DNA from: Bryum argenteum
Lineage: Eukaryota > Streptophyta > Bryopsida > Bryales > Bryaceae
DNA length: 64,000 nt
Direction of reading: 5' to 3'
NCBI GenBank assembly: GCA_037043015.1
Contig: CM073322.1
Location: forward strand, 2,243,601 to 2,307,600
Part shown: one piece after another, positions 11,473-22,422 of the stretch
How the letters are laid out: every line of letters begins with the position of its first letter
Position numbering within the stretch: position 1 is the first letter of the stretch
Position numbers and translations under genes: made by a program
The notes under the pieces: generated by a model
Seen by the model: the letters and a program-made list of their open reading frames with translations, nothing else
Databases searched by the model: none
What the model was told of the DNA's origin: nothing

Positions 11473-13922
11473 GTGTGTTGCTATTGAAGTTGTGGAACGC
11501 TTTTTCGTTCCCTTTGTAACGATTCCGGAAGGTTCTGTACACACCTGAGATTCTTCTGTTCGATAGAATGTTCGATAGCTTGTCCTTGGTTGATCTCTCC
11601 AGCGGAGAAGGCACCTTTCTTTGAATGAGTGTCCTTCTTCTTGTCCGAATTGGGAAATGTAATGTTCCGCGGTGTTGTCAATTGCAAATGCCAAATCGTT
11701 TGTGTAGATGAAATGTATAGAACACTGTCCACGTCGTCTCAAGATTTGTGGAGAAACGTCTTCCAAGATTGTTCAGGAATTGTTGATTCTGTGTAACTTT
11801 AATCGTCTGGTGTGATGTTTTTGATTATCATTTGCAGTTCGATGTTTTCCTTGCCGAAGTGGGAACGTGTTCATAGGTTGTTACCTCCTTGTAATGTTGT
11901 TACCTCCTTGTAATGAAATTGAGACAACCTCTAAGTACTTATTTTGTACACCCTACCCCCAATCTCACTAAAATACTGTGATTTGTTTGAAGAGTTTGTC
12001 GAAACACTTCATGTTTTTGTATGAGCCTCTTAGTTTCAACAAGGAACGGCAAACAATATTGCCCTATCTTGATAGGGCATTTAGTAACCTTCACATGTGT
12101 GCCATTCATGTTGTATAAATCTGCAATGTAGGTTGCATATTGAGGCTCTAAAAGCTGAATTACATTCGCTTGTAATATTGAAATCATGATATTTTAGTGA
12201 GATGAGGGGAGTGTTAGTATAAAGGAAGAATGTATTTGTATGTTCCTATCAATTTTATAACATCATTAGTAGGTCCATACTCAAAACCATGTCATATATA
12301 CGGAAGAAAGTGAAAAAAAATGATTGAACTTTTAAAGCATATGATTGTATTCCCACTATGGTATAGAGCATTTGCAATGCATATTGTTTAAATTTTCCTT
12401 GATTATTGATAATGAGGGTAGATTGTGAACCCTTGATTGTATGGATTCTAGTCATAGTTCTCAACCTTCAATGAACGTCATCTTTCCTTCATTCTCCTTT
12501 CTATATGTGCTTTATTGCACCATAATGGCACTTTAAATCGTCAGTGAACATAACACTAAAGCTTGTATGCAACTAGCATAAATTTTTCAACACTTTGTAC
12601 TTGTAACTGAAGCACTCAAACATTATGCTTTAGAAACCATCACAGGCAGAGTTGTTATCGAGTTCTTAAGCATGCTATTTTCTAAAATGTTGTATCATGC
12701 AAGCAAACCAACATACAACAATATTATGAATTATTTATCATTTGTACATTCACTCATCCATCTATGTATTCAGAAACTTGTTGGCAATGGTTTCCTCTAA
12801 GCAATGATCTATACCAGGTAATGTTCGCAAAAAGAGGGCAAATGGAAAATAAAGACTCACTCAACAAGCTCCACCCTCCTTGTTGGGTGCTTAGTTTTCT
12901 CTTTAGGGAGTATTGCACTATACATAAATTTCCAATTCTTTCTCTTTATACTTTTCCGCTACTGGTCATTGTTATGATTTTCTAACTCACATGTATTTGA
13001 GAGTATTTGAGAGTTTCAGAAACTTCAATCGGTAAAAGACTCAAGGGGCCTTAAAATCAACAAAAGAGAGGAAATCTCTTTTGTGTTGTGGCAAGGTATT
13101 CACCACCCCCGACAAGACTCTCCAACAAGTTTCCACATACAAATCTTCTCGAACGTACTTCCCAAGTACCCTGACTTAGTGCTTTCGAATGACTCCCCCA
13201 CAGACAAGCAAGAAACGTATGTTCAAGCAAGAAACAAGTGTTCAGCTGAAGACTTGTCTACCAGCAGGAACCAAGTGTAACGGACCCAGGTGCAATCAAC
13301 ATGCTCAGGATAAGGTACCCATTTCTCATTTCCGTATTTGTGATAATCATTCTCAAGGCAATAATGTTACATCAGAATGATGAGGCTTTACCAATGACGA
13401 TTTCCGGGTGGCGAGAATCCAACAACAAATCACATCACACAAGTTTTCAAAAAGCTCTAGAAATTCCAATAAGCCATCGCGGGTACTGTCCACCGCTTCA
13501 GATATTCACACTCCATTGGCGGTGATCAGATTAGGTCTGCACTGTTCTCACCGCAATGAATCGTACTGTAAGGGAAGGTTTAAGTTACAGCAGGAGTGAA
13601 AAATGGGCTAGGGTGGAAAAACCATTGTGAGATCATCAATTGGAGCACTGACAAGGAGACGACATATACAACTTTGTCAGATAGAGCGCCATTGATGAGA
13701 ACGTGTTGACCATGTTTTGATTGAATCATCTTTACTATGACAGGAATTGGAGTGATTGGGATATTTGTGCTACCAAATAATTCACAAAATTCCAGAGCGT
13801 TAGCTGGATCGAAAGGTAAACATAATCACGAGAGAACGTACTGGCTCACCAACCATGCAAAAAGGCTGCAATTGATCACAGACTCATTGATTGATCAAAG
13901 ACTTATTGGATGAGGATGTTCA
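11473..13922. other. Intergenic between glutaredoxin and aspartic protease
   Basis: This contains the 3' untranslated sequence of the glutaredoxin gene (moderate GC to about 11.9 kb) and, towards 13.9 kb, that of the minus-strand protease. A direct repeat GTTGTTACCTCCTTGTAATG occurs twice in tandem near 11.88-11.92 kb. No other supported gene or element was found. Confidence 0.45.
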
Positions 13923-15604
13923 TCAACATTGAGTGACGGCAAAGCCGATTTTCTTGGCTTGCAGATCGTAGATGACGAGATGATTCATCTGTTGAATGTT
14001 GCCGATAATGCTGAAGCCTTGGCTTCCACCCATCGCCAAGCAGAGCGTCGTTAGTCCAGCATCGACGATCACGAACAGATTCTCAGCAAGTAACTGATAA
14101 TCTGCTCCTTGGAACTTGAACACCATGTCTGGGACCCGAGGCTCCGCCACTCCGGCGATGTTGAAGCAGAGATCCAGACCGAACGAGGATCCGTCAATAA
14201 CCGGATACGGGACCATCGTCTGGTAAGCGCGGAGAACTGCGTTGTAGGCCGGCAATGTGAGCATGGTAATCGTAGTGCCAGAGTCGAGGATCGTTCCGCC
14301 CCGGCCAGTGGATTGATCAATGGCGAACACACTCGGTGCTAAGTTTAGTGGCTGTCCACCCACTTCGATCCCGTTCAGTTGCATGTAGTAGTACGTCGGG
14401 TGCCTTGGGTTTGCCACAATTGGCGTGTACTGGATGTTGGCTGCCGTGGCGACCGCGCCGAACGTAAGTGAGCTCGCCGCTTTCGAGTCCAAGCTCACGA
14501 GACAGTACGAGAATTTGTTCGCGAATGATGATGACAGCTGCGAATTTAGCGATAGAGGACCTTGACCGAGCCCCACTAAACCTCCTGCTCCGGCGAATGT
14601 GCCCAAGTTCCGCGTGCCGCATCCAAATGCGAAGTTCGGCACGGTCGCAGTGCCCCCACCGTCGTTAAAGGAGATGGACTCCAACGCCAGGTCGCCGTTC
14701 GTATTACTCTGATCGCCATAGCTGTACTGGTACTGGCACGTTCCACTCGCACCGCAGGCTTTCACCGGAAGAGCCTGCAATAGCACATTCAAGCTCTTAG
14801 CCAGTGGAGTCACTGTAGCAAGCCCGGACAAGAGTGCGAGGAATTGATCTTACATTGCACAAGTTGTTGGTACAAGCCGCCTTTTTAAAGGTCGACGATT
14901 TCGAAGGGTCGAATTTGGGAGTCGGCTGTTGGTAACAGACTTGGCACGGCATGCACTGCACCCAGTTAAGGTCGCTACCAGTGTCGACAATCACAGAAAA
15001 CTGCTGCGGTGGCGTCCCGAGCGTGAGCGTCATGAGATACTCGCCAGCTCCTGCTCTCACGGGACTTTGAAACGCCTCAGCCCCGAATTCCGCATTAGGG
15101 CTCAACTTTTGAGCCAAGTACGCTGCTCGGTCACGACCCCTCTGCACCGCCTCTGTAAACCTCTGCTGCGTCGATTTCCCCTCCGAGGCGCTCTGCACTT
15201 CCTCATGATGTTGATCTCTCCGCAGCAAATTCACCGTAAAGCCCTGCGCACACACACCAATCAGCCTCCTGATCCTTAATTCCCACTGCCACCACAATCC
15301 CCAAACACTCACGGCCACCATGATTCCAAACACTCACTGTCACCGAAATAGAGCCATAGATACAGCAAGAGTGCAAAAATTTCAAAAACTTCAGTAGCTA
15401 GCTCGATCTTACCTTGTCCTGAGCACTGATATCGAGATGCTCCACCGTTGCAACAACGCCACTGGCGCCATGAGGAAAGCTCATGGACTTGAAGTACTTG
15501 GCATACTGAACTTCTGATGCAACGAGCTCCAGTGAAACGAGCAGGAGAACTACAGCAACGACGACCTGAACGGCCGGCCGTAGTCCCATCTTCGCTCGCT
15601 TCAA
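13923..15604 (-). CDS. Secreted nepenthesin-like aspartic protease (A1B), three exons
   Basis: Exons 15604-15413, 15243-14854 and 14774-13923 are all joined in phase 0 and give 477 residues. A hydrophobic signal peptide (about residues 11-29, AVQVVVAVVLLLVSLELVA) directs it to the secretory pathway. A propeptide of about 90 residues precedes the mature N-lobe. The two catalytic motifs are intact: DTGSDLNW (Asp151) and DSGTTITM (Asp358). Between the lobes lies a Cys-rich insert (CMPCQVC, then CGASGTCQYQYSYGD) typical of plant atypical or nepenthesin-type enzymes. The protein ends in the usual hydrophobic-ψ loop region, SIIGNIQQMNHLVIYD, and FAVTQC. It should be an acid endopeptidase acting in the apoplast or vacuole. 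Intron 2 is only 79 nt; its splice is required to keep the insert in frame. Confidence 0.93.
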
Positions 15605-16717
15605 ACACTCGTTTCGCTACAATTCAGCTCGAGGTCCGTCTACATATACGTTAATTGCGACAAATCCTAACAAGCGAGAATGATTGTTCGCAAGCAAACA
15701 AACAGGGGACTGAGAGAGGAACGAAGGGAGCGAGGGGGTAAGGACTGCTGTAGCTAGCAATCAGGCCATGCCAGAGAGCAGTGAGGAGTCGATCAAGTAC
15801 AGAATCAATAAAACGACTGCAATGCATGCGGTAGATGTCAGAGGAGTCTTAAAGGGCGAAAAAATTAGCTGACCAGATCACTCCTGCAAGTGGAGCGGGG
15901 GTCAAATCACTGCCTAACTTCCGTAATGACCTGACCTGTGAGAATTCAAGAGCCTCGCCGCTCCTCTTTAATGCCACACCTCCAAGGCTCGTATTAATAA
16001 TCAATCTAGCTACTGTAAGTTATCACTGTCTCTCTCCCCCACAAAAGTTTGAAAGTTTCGTACTCGGCCCACTGTGGGTGCCCCACGTTAAGTTGTGTTT
16101 GCGTTCATTATGCCACTTTCTACTGAAATGATTCATGAAGCGGTGCTAGCTACCCGTAATTTTTGTAGGTGTACAATTTGGAAGCGACAGACTGCCGTCA
16201 GTTTTGTTGTTGTTTCTGCAGAATTCGAGGAAGTTGACACTCTCCTGCCTGCCTGACAGTGTGCACGTGTGTACACTGATAGCTCCTTCTCGCCTTTTCA
16301 CCATCACTGTATCCAAAATACCATCCCAATTGTACTCCAACATACTCATACATTGTGTGGCGAGAGTTTCTTGTGCGCATGATGTTAAATTGTGTACGAC
16401 AATGATGCATTCTCCTTTCACACACATGGAATGCAATTGATTAGCATTCTTTTGTGGGAGCGCATTTAAGGTAGACAATACTTAAACCGTGCATTTAAGA
16501 ACTACACACTATAGTTGGAAACTTGGAATATGCAAATCAATCTTTCTCGATCATAAATATGAAGAAGTTTCCATATTTTTGTAAAAGAAATTGAGCACTC
16601 ATAAAATTAAATAAAAAATTTAGAAGTGGCATGTACCACATTACCTAAAACTGCGCATATGGGGTATATCCTTCTACATGAAATCTAGAAAGTAGGCAAG
16701 AATCTAGAGTGGGCAGT
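15605..16717. other. Intergenic, protease promoter side
   Basis: This is the upstream region of the protease gene, with short open frames but nothing recognisable. On the minus strand an AACGTATATGTAG stretch lies about 35-45 nt upstream of the protease ATG. It could be a TATA box only if the leader is extremely short, so I do not call it. Confidence 0.35.
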
Positions 16718-16757
16718 TTAACCCCTAAAGGCCCAGGAAAGCCGAATCGGCGTTTTG
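16718..16757 (+). repeat. Left terminus of piggyBac element 1 (TTAA, TIR, palindrome)
   Basis: TTAA at 16718-16721 is followed by CCCCTAAAGGCCCAGGAAA and then the palindrome GCCGAATCGGC (16741-16751), followed by GTTTTG. The same order of TTAA, CCC(C/T)TAAA, 17-19 nt spacing, palindrome is seen in the two short TTAA families. Known piggyBac ends also carry a short TIR plus an internal inverted repeat bound by the transposase, so the palindrome is a candidate binding or processing site (inference). Confidence 0.85.
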
Positions 16758-17257
16758 CAGTTTTGGGCACCTTAGATGAGAGGTCAAATTTTGGTGTTTT
16801 GGGCTGTAATTTGGTGTGTGTGTCGGGAAACATAGTAATTGTGTGTGGTAAAATTTGCAAAGTAAGATTCCAATTTTAGTGCCTTGTAGAGCAAATTTTT
16901 GATTTGGAGTTGAGAAAGGGCAGAACGGGTTGTTGTTGTGGCCACTAAGGAACAAGGTGGAAATGGGGGCAGTTGCGAGGGTCACTCGAGAAAACTCCAG
17001 AGGGGCAGGGGTTCCAAGCAGGGTTTTGGAGGACCCAACATTCGGCAGAATTGAATGCTTTGGGACTGGCCAAAGATTGACGCCCCCTCAAATACATGTC
17101 ATAACTACAAACTTCGTGAAACTGGCGGCTGAGAACACACTGACATGGGGCGATTCAAATTTCAGAATTTGAATGAGAAACTCATGGAAAGATGTTGGGA
17201 ACAACAAACAGCATACATCAAATCCAAAGCATATTTCAAAAGTAACAAAAATCCATT

Positions 17258-17752
17258 ATGGCTAGTTTTGCAAATTCTTTGGACGGGGTTCCTGTGACTG
17301 CTGCCATCATTTCACTAGCAACTACCGATTCGAGAGAGGCGAGTGCAACAGTAGGAGAAGGATTCATCGAGGTGCCAGTATGGACCGAAAATGATCAGAG
17401 CACTGAAAATGGTGATTACGCAGTAGAGTCTTCGGCCAGGGAGATCGAACAGCTCCTTCGTGGTCCAACTGTACTTGCCGCCGAGGTTGAGCTTCAGCGA
17501 GAGGAATCGGCGGCGAACTGTACGTGCCAGGGAGGTCGACGAGTTCCTTCGGAGGCGTACTGCAGCTGCCTCCGACCGTCCAGCTTCAAGGTCGCCGCTG
17601 CATCAAGTTCGGCAGCCTGCAGATCATCACCAACTTCGGCAGCCCATGCGCCAGTGAGCGATCAGATGATTGCACAGATCGAGGAGCGATCACATCAACG
17701 GGTTCGAATACATGAACATGAACTTGGTTTGCATGTGGAACTTGCATGGTAA
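17258..17752 (+). CDS. First open frame of piggyBac element 1, unknown function
   Basis: A 164-codon open frame beginning MASFANSLDGVPVTAAII, acidic and Ser/Ala-rich, 540 nt inside the left end. No domain is recognised. It is probably a 5' exon of the element's transcript or a separate small protein: GT dinucleotides near its end and the acceptor ATATGCAG at 17784-17791 could link it to the next exon. I could not find a donor with the right phase that I trust. Element 2 has a frame in the same position (60452-61033) but with little visible similarity. Confidence 0.45.
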   Translation: MASFANSLDGVPVTAAIISLATTDSREASATVGEGFIEVPVWTENDQSTENGDYAVESSAREIEQLLRGPTVLAAEVELQREESAANCTCQGGRRVPSEAYCSCLRPSSFKVAAASSSAACRSSPTSAAHAPVSDQMIAQIEERSHQRVRIHEHELGLHVELAW

Positions 17753-17791
17753 ACTGACATCACATCAACTGACTAATATGACCATATGCAG

Positions 17792-18226
17792 GAACCCAAT
17801 ACTGCGGTTGTGAGTGTCGGAAACTTGCAGCCACTTCTTATTTCGACATTGCCGCCTCCATCTGCCGATCCAGAAGCTCGCCTTCGTTCCTGGGCTGTAC
17901 GCAAACACCTTCGAGCACATCAGATTCATGACCTCCTTTCACTGCTTGATCAAAAACATTTGCGCAGTTTACGCGTTCGTAAGAAGTCCAAAGCTTGGCC
18001 AAGAAATCCACAAGCAAATAATTTCCGACACCATTTCTACAGGCAAGCCGCACATATTCTAGGGTGGGTTGATCAACACGCTTTTGAGCAAGAATTTCTT
18101 GATATTGTCAAATCTACTTGGCCCGATACAAGCAATGCCTCCACGTCGATCATGGAAGAAGTCAAAGGAGGTGAGTATCTCTTGTGTAACATGTACCTAA
18201 ATTTCATAGTTGAGAGTTATGAGTAA
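17792..18226 (+). CDS. Conserved N-terminal module of piggyBac element 1
   Basis: This frame, open from 17786, encodes a region clearly homologous to one in element 2 (61189-61581). Shared features are LLSLLDQKHLRSLRVRKK versus LLCLLDSVRLRSLSVRKK, then a shared FYRQ-AHILGW-DQ block and a shared IV-S-WPD ending. I do not recognise the domain. The basic RVRKK stretch and conserved aromatics would suit a nucleic-acid or protein-binding role. It lies immediately upstream of the transposase frame. A GTGAGT donor at 18171 pairs with the acceptor just before the transposase ATG, but the phase does not match, so either this copy is mutated or the two frames are separate proteins. Confidence 0.6.
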   Translation, partial: EPNTAVVSVGNLQPLLISTLPPPSADPEARLRSWAVRKHLRAHQIHDLLSLLDQKHLRSLRVRKKSKAWPRNPQANNFRHHFYRQAAHILGWVDQHAFEQEFLDIVKSTWPDTSNASTSIMEEVKGGEYLLCNMYLNFIVESYE

Positions 18227-18247
18227 TGTCTAACTTGGAGAATACAG

Positions 18248-20895
18248 ATGGAGTGGGACAATATTCCAATGAGAAGGAGTTCACGTCTACAGACACAACC
18301 GGAACCAACTACGGTTCCTCCAAGCCCACCATCTAGTCCTGAAGCAATATTACCTCCTCAACATCAAGAATTGCCAGATCTAGGACCTGGAGTTGAGCTC
18401 ATGACCTTCCCTGATACAGATGTTGGCTTCAACGGCGAGTACTTGAATTCGCAATCTCCAGTGCATGCGTATTACCCAAGCTCAGAAGAATTGTGTAATG
18501 AAGAAGGAGAAGATGATAGTGGTATGGAGAGAGCTGCAAGTCTTGAGGATATCCTCTGGCCACCTGAAGTCTTGCTTGCAGCAATAAACTTTGGCCGAAG
18601 AGGACGGAAGAGAGGTGGTGAGATCTACAATGCTGGACCTGATCCCGAAGAAGCAAGCGGGAGTGGTGAGATGCACGGACCAGCGCTGCAGCTAGGCGTC
18701 GACCAAGATTGCGGTGATGCAACGGCGTTGCGACTAGTATGGGACTCAAGCCGGCGGACTGCGGGCTGGCACAGCGCCGCGGCCACGAGGTCGGGCCACG
18801 TCGGCGAGTCAAGCGCGTCGGCTGCCAGCTGGGGTCCGGCGCCGAGCGCAGCGGGGCATCTCCAGCCGAACAGCAGCAACGGCCGGCACGCCTGCTTACC
18901 CGGGCACCAGGGCCTTCCTGTGGCGGGTGCATCGCCTTCTGGCCTTCCCCTTACAGGCCATACGCTTGGGCTACAAGGGCAACCAGTAGTTGTGACTTCA
19001 GAAGAAAATATTGGTCAATTCACATTGCAGCCAAATATTTTTATTGGGGAGAGAAGTACTGGTATTGGGCCTGGAGAATTCTATGGCAATGATACTGAGG
19101 GCGGTAATAATAATATGGAGTGGGATGATGATGTTGAGGAAGAACATATAATAAGAAGGAGAATGACACGCAATGGTGTGAGGGATGATTTGGGTGGGAA
19201 TGATAGTGAGGACTTACCCAATTTTGAAAGTGCCTCTGATAGTGATGGAGATAATCGTAACGATGGGTTACCCCATCAACAAGAGGATATTAGGTGGCAA
19301 TTTAGGAATGAGACTTGGGGAAACCCAAGTATTATGTATAATCCAATGCCGATATCATTTTTGGGGAAACCCATGGGTCCTTCTCGTCATCATCGTGGTA
19401 TGCCAAGTTTTATGGATTTATTTGGCCTCTTTTGGACTCCACACATGTTGGCCACTATTGTTCAAGAAACTAATCGGTATGCAAATGCTCCTTTAGATGA
19501 GCATGGAAATACCAAAGGTGGTCCTACTTGGGAGAATATGACAATTTCGAGCCTCAAAGCATTTATGGCCTTAGCCATATATATGGGGTTGAGGGTTCAA
19601 CCTAATGTAAGAACATATTGGATGCGTGATGACCTCTTTGGATGCCCAAGTATTTCAAATATATTTACACGGGCCCGATTTCAAGACATTAGGAGATGTC
19701 TCCATCTTACAAACATGGAAGGACAAACTAGAGGGGACCCGGTTATGACAAAATCGGTCAAACAAGATGGTTAGTCAATGCTATGAGAGATCAATGTAAA
19801 AAGGCATGGTTTCTTGGAAAATATTTGACCATTGATGAAATGATGATTCGCTATAAGGGGACATATTCACCGATACGTCAATATATGCCTAAGAAGCCTC
19901 AAAAGTGGGGCTTGAAGGTTTGGTGTTTGGCATGCTCGATTTCAAAGTTCGTATGGAATTTCGAGATCTATTGTGGAAAAGACAATATTGTAGCCCCCCT
20001 TCCCATAGAACAACCTAATATTGTTCTTGGCGATGCTCGATTGGCCCATAATGTAGTTATGAGGTTAGTGGATGGCCTTTGGAACTTAGGCCATTGCGTG
20101 ACAATGGATAATTACTTCACTAGTTTTGGACTTTTCACAACTCTTTTATCACGGGAAATGTATGCATGTGGGACAATAAGGGCAAACCGGGTTGGTCTTC
20201 CCTTAGATTTGAAAAACACCAATTCTTTCAAAAATGTGCCTCAAGGCACAACTTTATGGAAAATGCATGACACCCGCACGATATCATGTGTTATGTGGAA
20301 GGATAAGAAGCCCGTGCTTCTTATTTCCACTCATTATTTGCCAATTCAACCCCCATGTGAGAAGGTAGTAACGGTCCCTCGGCGAAATGGTGCAAGTCGT
20401 GAAATGATTCTAACATCCCCGATTTTGAAAGAATATACAACTCACATGCGAGGTGTAGATGTTGCCGATCAACTCCGAGCATCCTATTCATGCCAAGTGC
20501 GGAGCCACAAGTGGTGGCACCGTATTTTTTCTTCTTATTGGATGTCTCGATTGTCAACATGTATATATATTATTTGGAGTGTGTGAAACACTATCGATAT
20601 AACCGCACGCCGATGACACACCTTCAATTCAAGAAGGGCTTATGTGAAGCCCTTCTTCAAGGGTGGCCTATGAGAGATTCACACCCCGCGGATATTCCTC
20701 GAGCAAGGAACACGCCATTGATTTGTGTACCCACATATACAAAATTACGACGTCGGTGTGTGGTTTGCCAAAAATTTGAACCACATTATTACTGCCGGAA
20801 GTGTGGAGACAAATGGATGTGTCTCAATCGAGGTTGCTTTGAGAAGTGGCACACGAGATATTGCCATACGACGCCAACGCCATATGTGAGTGAAT
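18248..20895 (+). pseudogene. piggyBac transposase (element 1), two 1-nt deletions
   Basis: ATG at 18248 is immediately preceded by a splice acceptor (ATACAG). The order is: a basic RRSSRLQT motif; a PDLGPGVELM block; an acidic region; a GC-rich low-complexity stretch (about 18660-18960); the piggyBac core starting PSFMDLFGLFWTP; then a C-terminal Cys-rich finger (CVVCQKF, CRKCGDKWMC, CFEKWH; about 20757-20860). The catalytic Asp residues are present: IDEMM (19834), TMDNYF (20107) and GVDVADQ (20458). Compared with element 2, one base is missing near 19740 (after GGGGACCC). One T is missing from the T-run at 20525-20530, where the frame moves before the last helical segment. Both breaks are single-base, so assembly error in the second (homopolymer) is possible. 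Otherwise the gene is inactive. Confidence 0.9.
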
Positions 20896-20955
20896 GTAAG
20901 TATTTCTTTTTGCATACAAAGAGGAAGCTCAAGTTTGTTACCCCACATTTTGCGC

Positions 20956-21285
20956 ATATAGTACTTTGCTTGTGAATAATAGTACTTTCCTTGTGAATAA
21001 TACTTTGCTTTATTTCAACCCCACAAACAAACGTTAGTAATAATAATATGAATAGTACTTTGCTTGTGAATAATACTTTGCTATGTTTTTTATCCCACAA
21101 ACAAATATGAATAGTAGTTGAGTTATGAATAATACTTTGCTTTATTTCTTACCCCACAAACAAATGACACCACAATAATTTGAATATTGCTTGTGAATAA
21201 TTCTTTGCTTTGTTTCTTACCCCACATACAAAAGTTAGTAATAATACTATGAATAATACTATGCTTATGGATAATTTATTTTTTA
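20956..21285 (+). repeat. Degenerate tandem repeat inside piggyBac element 1
   Basis: About four imperfect units of roughly 75-90 nt are built from AATAATACTTTGCTT, then TTTC or TTTT, ACCCCACAAACAAA and TTAGTAATAATA. They lie in what would be the last intron or 3' region of the transposase gene and have no coding content. Confidence 0.75.
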
Positions 21286-21335
21286 TTAGTTACATTAGAA
21301 TTCTTGTAAATTGATAAATTTTGGTGATTTTGTAG

Positions 21336-21604
21336 GTGTTCGGCAATCCCTGGAGTCCTTTCTCCAGTTAGGAGAATTCTATTTTGTGCCCTGGAGAACG
21401 ACTTCGCAAAGGGGGCTTCAATCAGTGCGCCTACTGCACGGTACAAGTGGTGGCCAGGGACGGCAGCAAGGCGGGCCAGCTCCTCCAGCTCGGCTCTTTC
21501 CAGATCACGAAATTCCTGCCACCTCATGTGGCTCCCCAAGGTGCCAGTCAAATCCACTTTGTCGTTGCAAGCGTGGGCCTTTTTGTCAGATCATCTTTTT
21601 ATAG
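21336..21604 (+). CDS. Possible last exon of element 1 transposase, GC-rich
   Basis: A GTAAGT donor at 20896 and a TTTGTAG acceptor ending at 21335 are in matching phase (T + GT). Joining them would replace the short read-through tail with about 90 residues starting VRQSLESFLQLGEFYFVPW and ending CQIIFL-stop. The segment is markedly GC-richer than its surroundings and open in several frames, so coding is plausible but not proven. No domain is recognised. It could be a captured fragment of host sequence. Confidence 0.35.
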
Positions 21605-22402
21605 GGAACTTATAAAGAGCTTAGGGAGCTTAGTAACGGTGGGGAGCAACGGGAAGAAAGCCCTCCCTTTATTGCAAGTGACACATGTCATAGCTATCTA
21701 CATAGAATATTAGGCAAAGTATTTATGGTGGCAGTAGGCTATTCATAGCTCTGCCATATTGCCAGCAATGGGCCCGTAAGATTGAGAATGGGTTCCCATT
21801 CTTCTTTGTTGCCCGTCCATTTACTAATTTGCATATGTGTGTTTATGTTCTCCAAAATTGTCAATAATTGAGATTTTACTTTTTTTCAAATTTTTTTTCC
21901 CCCATGACTCTGATTTGTGTAAAGGAACATTTTCACCGTTCACTTTTGAAAAATTCAAAAAGTTGATGGTGGATTTGTATTAGAACCCCAATTTGTTCAC
22001 TTAGAGTACTTTTTTGCCTCCTTCTAGAAAAAAAATTGTATGAAGGTCCAAAAAGTGGAATGAGTGTCTAAAATTTTGCATGGGTGTGGCCAACTTGATT
22101 TCTAACATGGAAAAAAATACTAGCAAAATGTTTAGGGTAACAATCACCAAGTCTCCCTTTGCACCAAGTAGACTATGTCTTTCGGGCAAGCCACAAAAAA
22201 ATTTCTGCATCAACTTTGAACGTTATGATCTCACAAATGGTGCAGATCCAACGGTTGAGATTTGACATGGTAATCATGGATGAAGTTAGGTTCAAGATCT
22301 TACGGTTGAATGTTCCAGAATACAATAAAAATTTATGCCATACTCCAAACTCCACAATGTGGTCAAAAATCGCAGATTTTGAGATTGGAGGTTGCAAAAA
22401 CG

Positions 22403-22422
22403 CTTGGGCCTTTAGGGGTTAA
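22403..22422 (-). repeat. Right terminus of piggyBac element 1 (TIR and TTAA)
   Basis: Read on the minus strand from 22422 it is TTAACCCCTAAAGGCCCAAG, identical to the left end for the first 18 bases. The right end has no strong subterminal palindrome, so the two ends are asymmetric. Confidence 0.85.

Larger units (their letters stand above)
16718..22422 (+). mobile_element. Complete piggyBac-superfamily transposon (element 1), 5.7 kb
   Basis: The element is bounded by TTAA at 16718-16721 and 22419-22422. The left end reads TTAACCCCTAAAGGCCCA, and the right end, read on the minus strand, is the same 18 bases. TTAA duplications and CCC-starting termini are the hallmark of piggyBac. Nineteen nt inside the left TTAA is the palindrome GCCGAATCGGC. 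The interior encodes, on the plus strand, upstream open frames, a DDD transposase and a C-terminal Cys-rich finger. The transposase carries two single-base deletions, so this copy is unlikely to be autonomous now. Its termini match those of the TTAA-L and TTAA-S non-autonomous families elsewhere in the window. Confidence 0.92.

Noticed and set aside
15636-15650. TATA box for the aspartic protease
   Set aside because: It would leave only a few nucleotides of leader before the ATG.
18171-18247. Clean in-frame splice from the N-terminal module to the transposase in element 1
   Set aside because: The GTGAGT donor and CAG acceptor exist, but the phase (1) does not match the transposase frame (0), so I did not fuse the two.
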